Shown: one piece after another, positions 40,009 through 49,911 of the stretch
How the letters are laid out: every line of letters starts with the position of its first letter
How positions within the stretch are numbered: the first letter of the stretch is position 1
Source of the DNA: Burkholderia sp. Ac-20365
GTDB taxonomy: Bacteria > Pseudomonadota > Gammaproteobacteria > Burkholderiales > Burkholderiaceae
Length of the DNA stretch: 64,000 bases
Direction: 5' to 3'
Assembly (NCBI RefSeq): GCF_017104715.1
Contig: NZ_JAAGPI010000033.1
Span: 37,060-101,059, forward strand
The notes under the pieces: generated by a model
What the model was told of the DNA's origin: nothing
What the model saw: only the letters and a program-made list of their open reading frames with translations
Databases searched by the model: none
Translations under genes and position numbers: made by a program

Positions 40009-41001
40009 TCAGCTTTGCAGCGAGGTCCAGCGGACCGAACCGTTCATGCCGAAATCTTCGAAGTCCTGCATCGCGCAATCGCGGACGATAAAGATCGCGG
40101 CCATGTCGGTATCGTTAGCGGCAGCGAGACGCCGCGGCTGCGCGAACGTCGTGCCGACGCTTTGCAGCAGCACGCGCCCGCTTCCGCCCGGACCGGGAAC
40201 GATGGCCTTCATCCTCAGCAGCCGCTCGCCGATCGCGCCGGAGATGTTCTCGATCCAGTCGAGCGTCTGCTCCCACTCCAGCGGCCCGCGAAAACGCGCG
40301 CAGAACACGCGCACTCGCGGATGAAGCAGCGCGCGATGCGAGCTGTATTGCATCGCAGGAACGGTCCAGTCGAACGACTGCCCGACGTGCGTGTCGCTGA
40401 ATGCTTCGCGGGCGCGTGCCTCAGCTGTATCGGCGTCGACGATGCGCGCGAGCGGATTGAGCTTTTCCATCAGCGCGTGTTCCCGTCGCCGTTGTTGCGC
40501 GCTGATGAGATCGGTTTTCGTCAACGTGATCGTGTGCGCGGCGCCGAGTTGCGCGGCGACCGTGTCGAAATCATCCGTATCCAGCGGCGGACGGCTGCAA
40601 TCGTAGGTCACCACGATACGGATGCGCAGCCCCATCCCACACAGCGGATTCAGCGATTGCATCACCTGCCCCGGACGCGACAAACCGCTGCACTCCAGCA
40701 CGATGCGTTCGAACGCCGGCAGTCCGCTACGCGTGCGCGTGTCGACAAGATCCTCGATGGTCGTCACGAGATCGTTGGTCAGCGAACAGCACACGCAGCC
40801 GTTGCTGAGTGTTGCCATCGGCGTGCCGCGAGCCGATTCGGACAGCACGGCGCCGTCGATGTTGATCGCACCGACTTCGTTGACGATCACCGCCGTCGAC
40901 GTCGCCGCCGCGTCATCGCGCAGCAGCGCTTCGAGCAGCGTGGTCTTGCCGCTGCCGAGCATGCCCGCCAGCACGACGAATTGCGTAGCCGGGGCGCTCA
41001 T
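40009..41001 (-). CDS. CobW/COG0523-family GTPase, putative metallochaperone
   Basis: A 330-residue G3E GTPase. Walker A GMLGSGKTT (residues about 13-21), the metal-binding GCVCC motif near residue 68, Walker B ECSGLSRPGQV, base-recognition LTKTD, then a C-terminal CobW_C domain. COG0523 proteins deliver zinc, cobalt or another metal to client enzymes. Its ATG overlaps the stop of the upstream amidohydrolase as ATGA. This translational coupling makes that metalloenzyme the obvious candidate client, which is an inference. Confidence 0.92.
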   Translation of the reverse strand: MSAPATQFVVLAGMLGSGKTTLLEALLRDDAAATSTAVIVNEVGAINIDGAVLSESARGTPMATLSNGCVCCSLTNDLVTTIEDLVDTRTRSGLPAFERIVLECSGLSRPGQVMQSLNPLCGMGLRIRIVVTYDCSRPPLDTDDFDTVAAQLGAAHTITLTKTDLISAQQRRREHALMEKLNPLARIVDADTAEARAREAFSDTHVGQSFDWTVPAMQYSSHRALLHPRVRVFCARFRGPLEWEQTLDWIENISGAIGERLLRMKAIVPGPGGSGRVLLQSVGTTFAQPRRLAAANDTDMAAIFIVRDCAMQDFEDFGMNGSVRWTSLQS

Positions 41002-42617
41002 TGCACGCGCTCCGCAGGTTTGCGGAAAGGCGTTTCGCCGTTTTTCCAGGTCGATGCCACCATCGCGCGGACATCGCTGAGCAATTCGCTGACGTCGAAC
41101 ACCACTCCGGACTTGATGGTCAGTTCGAGCGCGCGCTTCTGTTCGACGGCGCCGATCTGATCGTTCAACCGCAGCGCGCCCGTGCCGTACAGAAGCTTGA
41201 AATCGGCAAGCGGATTCTGGGCATGTACCAGCACGTCCGCCCGCCGCCCCACTTCGAGCACGCCCGCTTCCTGCCCGATGCCGAGCAGGTCGGCTGCGTG
41301 CGATGTCCCGGCACGCAGCACCTCTGACGGCAGGAATCCCGCTTCCTGCAAGAGTTCGAGTTCACGCACATAACCGAACCCGTAGATCTGGTACATGAAG
41401 CCCGAATCGCTTCCCGGACACACACGTCCGCCGCGATTCTTGTAGTCGTTGAGGAAATGCATCCAGATGCGATAGCTCTCACGCCATTCCACTTCGTTCT
41501 TGACGGACCAGCGGTAGAAGTACGCGCCATGTCCGCCGCGCTGCGGCTGAAAGTACTTCCACGTCGTGCTGTCCGTGTATTCTTCATGCCATTCCGCGCG
41601 GCGCGCGCGCATCACGTCGCGATTGCCGTCGTAGACGTTCATGGTCGGGACGAACGTGTGGCCTGCTTCGAGAAACGCGTCGAGCACGTCGTTCCATTTC
41701 TGCGAGCCGGGCTGCGCAGCCTGCAGAAACGTTTGACCGGCTGTCGAAAAGCGCAGGTATTCGTCGTCGTAATCGTAATCGTCGGCGATCGTTTGCAATG
41801 AACGGCCTTCGAATAGCGCTTCGGGCAAGCCGTATTGATGCTCGGTGCTGGTCAGTCCCCAACGTGCCGTTTTCAACGCATTCATGCTGCCGACCGTCAG
41901 TTGCGCGTGATGGCAACAGGTGCGCAGGCCGAGCTTGCTGCATTCGTCGAGCGCGGCCTGCATGATCGCGGGCGGCGCGCCGAAGAACTTGACGCCCTCC
42001 GCACCCTTGTCGCGCACGGCACGCAGCCACTCGCGGCCTTCGTCGGGGCTGTAGATCGTCTTCAGATAATCGTTGACGGCCGGAAAATAGACGTACGGAT
42101 ACAGGTGCGGCGCGGCGATCCGGTTCGCGTCCGCTGCGGCCCGCTGCTCGCAGGTCCACGCGAGGCCGTTCATGCAGCCCGCCTCGCGCACCGACGTGAC
42201 ACCATGCGCAAGCCAGAGCTTGTAGATGTAATCGGCGGGCAGCATCTCGCCGTTCTCGGCATGAAATGGCGTGCCGATATGCGCGTGGCTGTCGATAAAA
42301 CCGGGCGTCACATACTTTCCCTGACAGTCGATCTCATGATCGCCAGCCGCCGGCCGCCCTTCCTGCTTCAGCGGCATGCCTGGCACGCCGACCACGGCGA
42401 GTTCGGTGATCTTGCCGCCTTCGATCGCAATATCGACGGGACCGAACGGCGGCGCGCCCGTCCCGTCGATCACCGTTGCGCCGCGCAGCACGAGCCGGCG
42501 AAACGGCCCGACGCCGCGGTCCCGTTGCGTCGACGGCCGCACCTGCTTCAAGCCCTTTTTTGCAAAGCCTGCGACCATTTCCTCACCGACTTCGATACCG
42601 TCCTTCGTTGTGTTCAT
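40998..42617 (-). CDS. metal-dependent amidohydrolase
   Basis: A 539-residue member of the amidohydrolase superfamily. The first metal-ligand motif HAHIGTPFH (about residues 110-118) follows GKYVTPGFIDS. Further histidines (TCCHHAQLTVGS and SSTEHQ-like TSTEHQYG) and the catalytic Asp in CPGSDSGF complete the site. Substrate unknown; imidazolone-propionase or prolidase-like members share this layout. I chose the ATG at 42617 rather than the adjacent GTG. It is first in the operon with the CobW GTPase. Confidence 0.9.
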   Translation of the reverse strand: MNTTKDGIEVGEEMVAGFAKKGLKQVRPSTQRDRGVGPFRRLVLRGATVIDGTGAPPFGPVDIAIEGGKITELAVVGVPGMPLKQEGRPAAGDHEIDCQGKYVTPGFIDSHAHIGTPFHAENGEMLPADYIYKLWLAHGVTSVREAGCMNGLAWTCEQRAAADANRIAAPHLYPYVYFPAVNDYLKTIYSPDEGREWLRAVRDKGAEGVKFFGAPPAIMQAALDECSKLGLRTCCHHAQLTVGSMNALKTARWGLTSTEHQYGLPEALFEGRSLQTIADDYDYDDEYLRFSTAGQTFLQAAQPGSQKWNDVLDAFLEAGHTFVPTMNVYDGNRDVMRARRAEWHEEYTDSTTWKYFQPQRGGHGAYFYRWSVKNEVEWRESYRIWMHFLNDYKNRGGRVCPGSDSGFMYQIYGFGYVRELELLQEAGFLPSEVLRAGTSHAADLLGIGQEAGVLEVGRRADVLVHAQNPLADFKLLYGTGALRLNDQIGAVEQKRALELTIKSGVVFDVSELLSDVRAMVASTWKNGETPFRKPAERVQ

Positions 42618-42803
42618 CACGTACCCTCACAGGTCCAAGCGGGTTAAACGAATGGAGGCGCAGCCATGACATGACGTCTCGACGTCCATGGCTGTGCTTT
42701 GTACCGATGTTAGGAAGGTTGAATTAGCGTAGGTTTACGCGTCACGCCCGCATGGCGGCGCATGCGTTCGAGGAAAGGCGGTTTCTTCACTGCGAACGCA
42801 GCG

Positions 42804-43499
42804 CTAACAGCCGGTCTCAGGCCGACCGATCGCACCGGCGTCGACCGTTCCCGCCGACGCATGCCGCAACGAAGGCGAGTACCGCAACATGCCGATAAAC
42901 ACGTCCGTCAGGAACTCGGCATCGCGCGGCAGCATGATCGAATCCTGCTCCAGCAGCCAGTCGCGCAGTACGCCGCCGAGAAACGCATGCAGCACACTCG
43001 CGGCGCGCTCCGTATCGAGATCGCACGGCAACTGTCCCTTCTGGATCGCATTCTGCAAGCCGCGTTCAAGGTGCTTCCGGCCGTTACGCGCAGCGTCATG
43101 CTGCCGTTCGAGCACCAGAAACATGTCCTTGGTGTTTTCGCACTTGGTGAACAGCACTTCGAACACGCGGCGGCTGTGCGGTTCGACCACGACCTTGCCG
43201 AGAAAGTACGCCAGCAATTGCCGGATCCTGCCGAGCGGCTCCGGCTCGGCAGGATCGGCGGTCGCTGCCACGAGCATTTCCATCGGCAGCATCACGCGGT
43301 TTGTCATTGCGACGAACAGGTCGCTCTTGTTGCGAAAGTGCCCGTAGATCGCGCCACGCGTAAATCCCGCACGAATCGCGATGTCTTCCAGCGAAGTGCG
43401 AGACACGCCATGCTCCGCGAACAGCCGCTCAGCTGCATCGAGAATGTGGTCTCGCGTTTCTCGTGCCTGTTGTCGTGTTCTTCGCATCGGACTTCGCAC
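42804..43499 (-). CDS. TetR/AcrR-family repressor of the RND operon
   Basis: A 231-residue TetR protein of the AcrR/TtgR/BpeR group. HTH at about residues 12-58: RDHILDAAERLFAEHGVSRTSLEDIA, then RGAIYGHFRNKSDLF. An internal ATG at 43487 is an alternative start. It follows the RND permease on the same strand at 57 bases. The position is that of a local repressor of the pump, although a second TetR gene lies on the other side of the operon. Confidence 0.9.
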   Translation of the reverse strand: MRSPMRRTRQQARETRDHILDAAERLFAEHGVSRTSLEDIAIRAGFTRGAIYGHFRNKSDLFVAMTNRVMLPMEMLVAATADPAEPEPLGRIRQLLAYFLGKVVVEPHSRRVFEVLFTKCENTKDMFLVLERQHDAARNGRKHLERGLQNAIQKGQLPCDLDTERAASVLHAFLGGVLRDWLLEQDSIMLPRDAEFLTDVFIGMLRYSPSLRHASAGTVDAGAIGRPETGC

Positions 43500-43556
43500 C
43501 CGTTCGAGTTTGGCTTTGAAGCACTCGGCACTGCACGCACGGCACGCGTCGATCCG

Positions 43557-46500
43557 TCAGACAGGCGCGCCCTCCCCGGGCGGATCGTTCTTCGGCGTGT
43601 CGTCGCCATGCTTGCCCGCTTCGCCCGACGCGCTGCCATCACCGTCACCGTGATGCGGCATCTTGTGCGACACCTCGTCGAGCTTGTCGCCGAGCAGCCG
43701 CCGCACGACCACATAGAACACGGGGATCAGCAGCAAGCCAAGGAACGTTGCGAACAACATGCCGCCGATCACACCCGTGCCGATTTCATGCCGCGACGAC
43801 GCGCCCGCGCCCGACGAAATCACCAGCGGGAAGACGCCGAGAATGAACGCCATCGACGTCATCAGGATCGGCCGCAGCCGCAGGCGCGCTGCGGTCAGCA
43901 CGGCTTCGCGCAAGGTCATGCCATGCTGTTGCCCTTCGACCGCGAACTCGACGATCAGAATCGCGTTCTTCGCCGCAAGACCGATCACCGTGACGAGACC
44001 GATCTTGAAGTAGATGTCGTTGGGTACGCTGAAGGTCAGGCAGAACGCGAGCATGCCGAGCATGCCGAGCGGCACCACGAGCAGCACCGACACGGGAATC
44101 GACCAGCTTTCATACAGCGCCGCGAGGCACAGGAACACGACCACGATCGACAGCGCCATCAGCGTCGTCGCCGACGAACCCGACAGCAGTTCCTGATAGG
44201 ACTGCCCGGTCCAGTCGGCCGCGAAGCCGCGCGGCAACTGATGGTTGACGATATCGTTGAGGGTATCGATCGCCTGCCCCGTCGAGTAACCGGGCGCGGA
44301 GTTGCCGACGATTTCGACGGCCGAATAGCCGTTGTAGCGCGGCAGCACCGTCGGACCGAACGCCCACTTCGCATTGACGACGCTGGAGAGCGGCACCATG
44401 TTGTACGGTGCAATCGACGTATTCGCCGGAGACGGATCGACGGGCGTCACGAAACCGTTCGAGCCGACAGCGCTAGTGGCACTGCTCGTCGTGCCCGAAT
44501 TGCTCTTGCTGGACGACGCCTGCGTCGAGGAGCCGTTGGCCGCGAATACGCTCGGCGTGTAGAGATGCTGAAGCGCATCGAGCGACATCCGGAACGGCGC
44601 GTCCGCCTGAATATAGACGCGCTTCACGCGGCCACCGTAGGTGAACTGGTCGATGTAGAACGGCGCCAGTTCCATCTCGAGCGTCTGATAGACGTCAGTC
44701 AGCGAAAGCCCCATCGCCTGCGCCTGGGTGCGATCTACGGCGATATCCAGTTGCGGCGAGTTAGGCAGCGAGTTGGGCCGGATGCCGAACAGCACAGGGC
44801 TCTTCGACGCGCTCCCGAGCAGCGTGCCCGTCGCCTGACCGAGTTCGGCGCGCGATTGTCCCGCACGCGCCTGCAGATACATATCGACGCCGCCGAACTG
44901 ACTCAAGCCGCGAATGGTCGGCAGGTTCACCACGAAGATCTGTGCGTCGGTGATCGACGACAGGATGCGGTTCATCTGCGGAATCATTTTCATCGCCGTT
45001 TCGGAGCGCCTGTCCCACTCCGACAGCTTGATGAACGACATGCCGACGTTTTCGCTCGTGCCCACGAAGCTGAAACCCTCAGGCTGGAATATCCCGACGA
45101 TATCCTTGCCAAGCGCGCTATGGGTGAGTTTGTCACGCAGCTCGCCCATCACGTGGTTGGTGCGCTCCAGCGTCGAACCGGGCGGCAGGTTGACGAGCGC
45201 GAGCGCGAAGCCCTGATCCTCGTCCGGCACGAAGCTGGTGGGCAGCTTCGTGTACAGGAACCCCGTCAGCACCACAACGAGCACGAACACGATCATCCAG
45301 CGCGGCGCGTGACGGATCGCTTTTCCGGCATGACTGAGATAGTGATTCGTCGTCCATTCGAAGGTCCGGTCGAACCAGCGATAGAACGCATTCTTCTTCA
45401 CTTCATGCTCGGGCCTGAGAATCGCGGCACACAGCGACGGCGTGAACGACATCGCGAGAAATGCGGAAAAGCCCATCGATACCGCGATCGTCAGTGCGAA
45501 CTGCGCGTAGATGATGCCGGTAGCACCTGGCTGCAACGCGGACGGCACGAACACGGCCGACAACACCACCGTGATCGCGATGATGGCGCCCGTGATCTGT
45601 TTCATCGCCTTGCGCGTCGCCTCTCGCGGCTCCATTTTTTCTTCCGTCATGATGCGCTCGACGTTCTCGATCACGACGATCGCATCGTCCACCACGATAC
45701 CGATGGCGAGCACCATGCCGAACAGCGTCAACTGGTTGAGCGTGTAATGCAGCGCGGCGAGGCCGATAAAAGTGCCGAGCAGCGCGACGGGAATCACGAG
45801 CGTCGGAATGATCGTCGCGCGCAGGTTCTGCAGAAAGATCAACATCACGAAGAACACCAGCACGATGGCTTCGACCAGCGTGCGGATCACGTCCGTGATC
45901 GACGCCGTGATGAATGGCGTGGTGTCGTACGGAATGCTCCACGTGACGCCTTCGGGCAGGTCGCGAGCGAGCGTGTCCATCGTGGCCTTCACCGCTTTTT
46001 CCACAGTGAGCGCATTCGCGCCGGGCAACAGGAACACGGCGAGACCGCCCGCCGGCTTGCCGTTATATACAGGCGCTTGCCCGTACGTCTGCGAGCCGAA
46101 TGAAATGCGCGCGACGTCGCTCAGCTTGACTGTCGTGCCGTTGCTGTTCGACACGACGATGATGTCGCGGAACTGTTGAAGCGAAGAAAAGAGCGTGTCG
46201 CCCGTCACCGTGGCCGTGAACACCTGCCCTTTCACGGCGGGATCGGCGCCGAGTGAGCCGGCCGCGAACTGCGCGTTCTGTCCCGTCACGGCATTGAGCA
46301 CCTGCGTGGTCGACAGCCCGTAGCTCTGCAGCTTGTCGGGGTCGAGCCAGATGCGCACCGCGTATTCCGAGCCGAGCAGCGTCGTATTGCCGACGCCCGT
46401 TACGCGGCCGATCACAGGCTGGATCTGCGACGCGAGAATGTCGGAGAGACGGCCCGCGTCGATCGCCGCGTTGTCCGACTGCAGCGCGATGAACAACAGA

Positions 46501-46907
46501 ATGTCCGGGCTCGACTTCGCCACGATCACGCCCTGCTGCGTGACCTGCGAGGGCAACAGCGGCTCGGCGAGCGTCACCTTGTTCTGCACCTGAACCTGCG
46601 CGATGTCCGGGTTGGTGCCCGTCGCGAACGTGAGAATGATCTGCGTGGCCCCGTTCGAACTCGACGTCGAACTGAAGTACAGCAGATTGTCGATGCCCGT
46701 GAGCTGCTGCTCGATCACCTGCGTCACCGTCGATTCCATCGTCTGCGCGCTGGCGCCCGGATATTGCGCCGTGACGGTGACTTGCGGCGGCGCGATGTCG
46801 GGATAGGAGTCGATCCCCATCGTGCGCACGGAGAGAATGCCGAACAGCGAAATCAGGATCGCGATAACCCACGCGAAAACGGGGCGGTCGATAAAGAAAC
46901 TCGGCAT
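43557..46907 (-). CDS. RND multidrug efflux permease (AcrB/MexB type) with a low-complexity insertion
   Basis: A 1,116-residue HAE1-type pump, about 70 residues longer than AcrB. It starts MPSFFIDRPVFAWVIAILI and contains the proton-relay helix GIVVDDAIVVIENVERIM and the second-half helix GLAAKNAILIVEFA. The extra length is partly a Ser/Thr/Asn-rich insertion at about residues 787-832, placed before MVPLSSVVNAKW. A His/Asp/Gly-rich C-terminal tail also adds length. It exports hydrophobic toxicants across both membranes with the adaptor and OMF encoded upstream. Confidence 0.95.
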   Translation of the reverse strand: MPSFFIDRPVFAWVIAILISLFGILSVRTMGIDSYPDIAPPQVTVTAQYPGASAQTMESTVTQVIEQQLTGIDNLLYFSSTSSSNGATQIILTFATGTNPDIAQVQVQNKVTLAEPLLPSQVTQQGVIVAKSSPDILLFIALQSDNAAIDAGRLSDILASQIQPVIGRVTGVGNTTLLGSEYAVRIWLDPDKLQSYGLSTTQVLNAVTGQNAQFAAGSLGADPAVKGQVFTATVTGDTLFSSLQQFRDIIVVSNSNGTTVKLSDVARISFGSQTYGQAPVYNGKPAGGLAVFLLPGANALTVEKAVKATMDTLARDLPEGVTWSIPYDTTPFITASITDVIRTLVEAIVLVFFVMLIFLQNLRATIIPTLVIPVALLGTFIGLAALHYTLNQLTLFGMVLAIGIVVDDAIVVIENVERIMTEEKMEPREATRKAMKQITGAIIAITVVLSAVFVPSALQPGATGIIYAQFALTIAVSMGFSAFLAMSFTPSLCAAILRPEHEVKKNAFYRWFDRTFEWTTNHYLSHAGKAIRHAPRWMIVFVLVVVLTGFLYTKLPTSFVPDEDQGFALALVNLPPGSTLERTNHVMGELRDKLTHSALGKDIVGIFQPEGFSFVGTSENVGMSFIKLSEWDRRSETAMKMIPQMNRILSSITDAQIFVVNLPTIRGLSQFGGVDMYLQARAGQSRAELGQATGTLLGSASKSPVLFGIRPNSLPNSPQLDIAVDRTQAQAMGLSLTDVYQTLEMELAPFYIDQFTYGGRVKRVYIQADAPFRMSLDALQHLYTPSVFAANGSSTQASSSKSNSGTTSSATSAVGSNGFVTPVDPSPANTSIAPYNMVPLSSVVNAKWAFGPTVLPRYNGYSAVEIVGNSAPGYSTGQAIDTLNDIVNHQLPRGFAADWTGQSYQELLSGSSATTLMALSIVVVFLCLAALYESWSIPVSVLLVVPLGMLGMLAFCLTFSVPNDIYFKIGLVTVIGLAAKNAILIVEFAVEGQQHGMTLREAVLTAARLRLRPILMTSMAFILGVFPLVISSGAGASSRHEIGTGVIGGMLFATFLGLLLIPVFYVVVRRLLGDKLDEVSHKMPHHGDGDGSASGEAGKHGDDTPKNDPPGEGAPV

Positions 46908-46917
46908 GGGCGCTCTC

Positions 46918-48132
46918 CTACTTCGCCGCGCTGGCGGGAGCCGCTGCCGCCGCTGCACCTGCCGACGCCGCTGCCGCGCCCGATGCGGCCGCCGGCGGCT
47001 GCCACGCGACAGGCTTCACGGGCGCGCCTTCATGCGCCATCTGCACGCCCGTCACGATGATCTCATCGCCATCGTTCAGGCCGTGCGTCACGATCCAGTT
47101 GTTGCCCTGGCTGTTCATCGTCTCGACGTCCTTGCGCGCGACCTTGTTGTCGGCGCCGACAGTGAGCACGTAGCCACCCGTCGTATCGCGCAGCAAGGCC
47201 TGCTGCGGGACGAGGAACACGTTGTTCTCCTTGCCGAAATCGACTGTCAGCGACACGAACATGCCCGGCAGCAGTTGCCGCCGCGGGTTCGCGATCAGCG
47301 CGCGCAGATTGACGGCGCCGGTCGAGGCGTTCACCGTCACGTCGGAGAAATCGAGCGCGCCTGCGCTGCCATACGGCGTGCCGTTGGGCAACGCGATCTT
47401 CACTGACACCTGGTTCTGCTGCGACAGATCGATCGAGCCGCCCGTTTGCGCCTGCTGCAGCGTGGCGAGATCGGCGGAGCTGATCGTGAAGTTCACGTAC
47501 ATCGGGTCGATCTGCTGGATAGTGGTCAGCAGCGTGCCGTTGCCGCCGGAGTCGGTCGTGCTGGTGCCGACCACCGCGCCCGCCGTCACCTGCTGCTGCC
47601 CGGCAATGCCGCTGATGGGCGCCGTCACGCGCGTGTAGTCGAGCGAGATCCGCGCGCTCTGGACGGTCGCTTCGTCGGCTTTCACCTTGGCGGCGGCGCT
47701 GCGTTCGGCGGCGTCGGAGTTGTCGACCGTCTGTTGCGAAACCGAGCCGACCGGCAGCAGCTTGCGGTTGCGTGCGGCCGTGATGTGATCGTTGATGTAA
47801 GTGGCGCGGTCTTCGGCGAGGATCGCGAGATCGTTGTCGAGTTGCGCGCGATAGAAGGTCGGATCGATTTCGAACAGCAGTTGCCCTGCGCGCACCTGCG
47901 AGCCTTCCGTGTAATTGCGCTTGAGCAGCACGCCCGACACGCGCGCCGTCACATTCGCGCTGTAATACGGCGACAACCGGCCGACAAAGCGCCGCTCGAG
48001 CGGCACCGTCTGCGCCTGCACCTTCATCGTTGCCACCTGCGGCGGCGGCGGAGGCGGCGCCTTCTTCGAGCACGCGGCCAGCACGATCAGACACAGACAT
48101 AACAGCGACACGCGTTCCAAACGTGACTTCAT
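46918..48132 (-). CDS. RND periplasmic adaptor lipoprotein
   Basis: A 404-residue membrane-fusion protein. Lipobox L-A-A-C ends the signal peptide and a Pro-rich stretch follows. The lipoyl half-motifs are GVLLKRNYTEGSQVRAGQLLFEID and TRVTAPISGIAGQQQV. The C-terminus is an Ala-rich tail (about residues 370-404). I chose the ATG at 48132 because it places a normal lipoprotein signal at the N-terminus. It stands 10 bases before the permease gene and 111 bases after the OMF gene. Confidence 0.94.
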   Translation of the reverse strand: MKSRLERVSLLCLCLIVLAACSKKAPPPPPPQVATMKVQAQTVPLERRFVGRLSPYYSANVTARVSGVLLKRNYTEGSQVRAGQLLFEIDPTFYRAQLDNDLAILAEDRATYINDHITAARNRKLLPVGSVSQQTVDNSDAAERSAAAKVKADEATVQSARISLDYTRVTAPISGIAGQQQVTAGAVVGTSTTDSGGNGTLLTTIQQIDPMYVNFTISSADLATLQQAQTGGSIDLSQQNQVSVKIALPNGTPYGSAGALDFSDVTVNASTGAVNLRALIANPRRQLLPGMFVSLTVDFGKENNVFLVPQQALLRDTTGGYVLTVGADNKVARKDVETMNSQGNNWIVTHGLNDGDEIIVTGVQMAHEGAPVKPVAWQPPAAASGAAAASAGAAAAAAPASAAK

Positions 48133-48243
48133 GAGAACTCCGTTCTTGCTGGACACAGGCACACGCGGGCTGCACTCGGCATATCGCGGTTCAGTGTCGG
48201 GTGATCGTGTTGAACTGCGTGTCTTTCAAATGTGTCGATCGTT

Positions 48244-49812
48244 TCAGTCGGACGGACTGGACGATTGCTGCGCGACGGGCCGTATCGCGCTTGCCGAAGC
48301 CGGCGACGCGGCATCGGCGTCGGTACGCTGCCAGCCGCCGCCGAGATTCTTCACGAGCAGCACATGACTCTGCGCAAGCTGCGCCTGCGTGTCGCGCAGA
48401 CCCTGTTGCGCCTGAATCAGCGTCAGCCGCTGGTTCAGCACGTTTTGCTGGCTCACGGCGCCCGCCGCGAACTGCGCCTCTTCGCTCGCGAAGAGGCGCG
48501 TGCTGCTGTCGAGCACCTGCGCGAAGGCGCGCTCCTGTACGCGCAGATGGTTCACTGACGACAGACTGTCCTCCACGCTCTGGAATGCACCGAGCACGGT
48601 GTTGCGATAGGTGGCGACGTTTTCGTCGTAGGTCGCGCGTGCTTCGTGCACCGCGGCCGTGCGCGCACCGCCGTCGAAAATGGTTTGCGCGAGATCCGGG
48701 CCGAGCGTCCAGAAACGGTTCGGCACGGTGAACAGATGCGCGAGCGTGCTGTGCGCGAAGCCGCCTTCGGCAGATAGCGTCAGGGTCGGGAAGAACGCTG
48801 CTTCTGCCACGCCGATGCCCGCGTTGGCCGCCGCTGCCGAACGCTCGGCGCTGACCACGTCGTAACGCCGTTCAAGCAGCTGCGACGGCAGCGAAGTCGG
48901 CACAGCGGGCGACACGAAGTGATAGTCGGGATCGGGGTCGATGCTGAACGACTCGGGCGGCAAGCCCGCCAGCACGGCCAGCGCGTGCTCGTCATGTTCG
49001 CGGTTGATTTCCGTCGTCTGCAGATCGGCGATGATGGTTTGCAGGTCTTCCTGTGCAACGAGTACGTCGTCGCTGGAAGCGGCGCCTTCGACGTAGGCTG
49101 TCTGCACGATCGCAAGGATGCGCGCGTACGCGTCCTGCTGTTCCTTCAACGCGCGGATGTCATAGTCGGCCTGCCGCAACGCGAAGTAATCGGTGGCCAC
49201 GCTGGCCGCGATGGAAATGCGCTCGCCTGCAAGTTGCGCATCGGACGCCTGCGCGTTGGCCTTCGCTTCCTCGATCTGCCTCCGTATCGCGCCCCACAGG
49301 TCCAGCTCCCAACTGACGGAGCCGAGCGCCACGACGTTATTGCCCACGCCGCCTGCTGCCGACGCCGTCGTTCCTGTCGAGCGGCCCGCGCTCAACGCCG
49401 AGACGTTACCGCCGGAACGCGAACCGGACAGGCCCGCTGTAATGGTAGGAAAAAGGCCCGCACGGTTCGCATCGACCGTTGCGAGCGCGAGGCGATAGGC
49501 GGCCTCTGCTGCGGCGATCGACTGGTTGGCCCGCAACGACTGGTCGACGAGACTGTTGAGCTTGTCGTCGCCATACATGCGCCACCATGTGCTGTCGATC
49601 GCGCCTTGCGGGTTTGCATCGGCACGCTGCCAGTCGACACCTTCCTTGAAACCTTCGGGAATCTGCACTTCCGGCCGACGATAGTCCGGACCCATCATGC
49701 AAGCCGCAAGCGACATGACGACGAGCGCAAGTCCACCCAGCGATGCAAGCCGCCATTGCGTTTGCCCGTGCCCCGTATGTGCAATACGCGAGGCACGCGA
49801 AGCCGTTTTCAT
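48244..49812 (-). CDS. RND outer membrane factor, OprM-type lipoprotein
   Basis: A 522-residue outer-membrane channel. Signal peptide with lipobox L-A-A-C, then MMGPDYRRPEVQIP, the standard mature N-terminus of OprM-like proteins. Two OEP repeats follow (ELDLWGAIRRQIEEAKANA marks the first, FDGGARTAAVHEARA the second). It is the first gene of the three-component operon, whereas the usual order places it last. The ATG at 49812 (MKTASRASRIAHT) gives the expected signal. Confidence 0.94.
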   Translation of the reverse strand: MKTASRASRIAHTGHGQTQWRLASLGGLALVVMSLAACMMGPDYRRPEVQIPEGFKEGVDWQRADANPQGAIDSTWWRMYGDDKLNSLVDQSLRANQSIAAAEAAYRLALATVDANRAGLFPTITAGLSGSRSGGNVSALSAGRSTGTTASAAGGVGNNVVALGSVSWELDLWGAIRRQIEEAKANAQASDAQLAGERISIAASVATDYFALRQADYDIRALKEQQDAYARILAIVQTAYVEGAASSDDVLVAQEDLQTIIADLQTTEINREHDEHALAVLAGLPPESFSIDPDPDYHFVSPAVPTSLPSQLLERRYDVVSAERSAAAANAGIGVAEAAFFPTLTLSAEGGFAHSTLAHLFTVPNRFWTLGPDLAQTIFDGGARTAAVHEARATYDENVATYRNTVLGAFQSVEDSLSSVNHLRVQERAFAQVLDSSTRLFASEEAQFAAGAVSQQNVLNQRLTLIQAQQGLRDTQAQLAQSHVLLVKNLGGGWQRTDADAASPASASAIRPVAQQSSSPSD

Positions 49813-49911
49813 GCATTTGCCTCCATATACTGGAACAGCATTCCCGCACAACGTTACTTCGTATGACTAATTAATTTGAATTAAAGTAGAAATGCAATTG
49901 AAAGCTCTATT

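Noticed and set aside
42762..46103. Open frame of 1,113 codons on the plus strand
   Set aside because: It lies antisense to the RND permease, is Arg/His-rich without any domain, and results from the high GC3 of the real gene.
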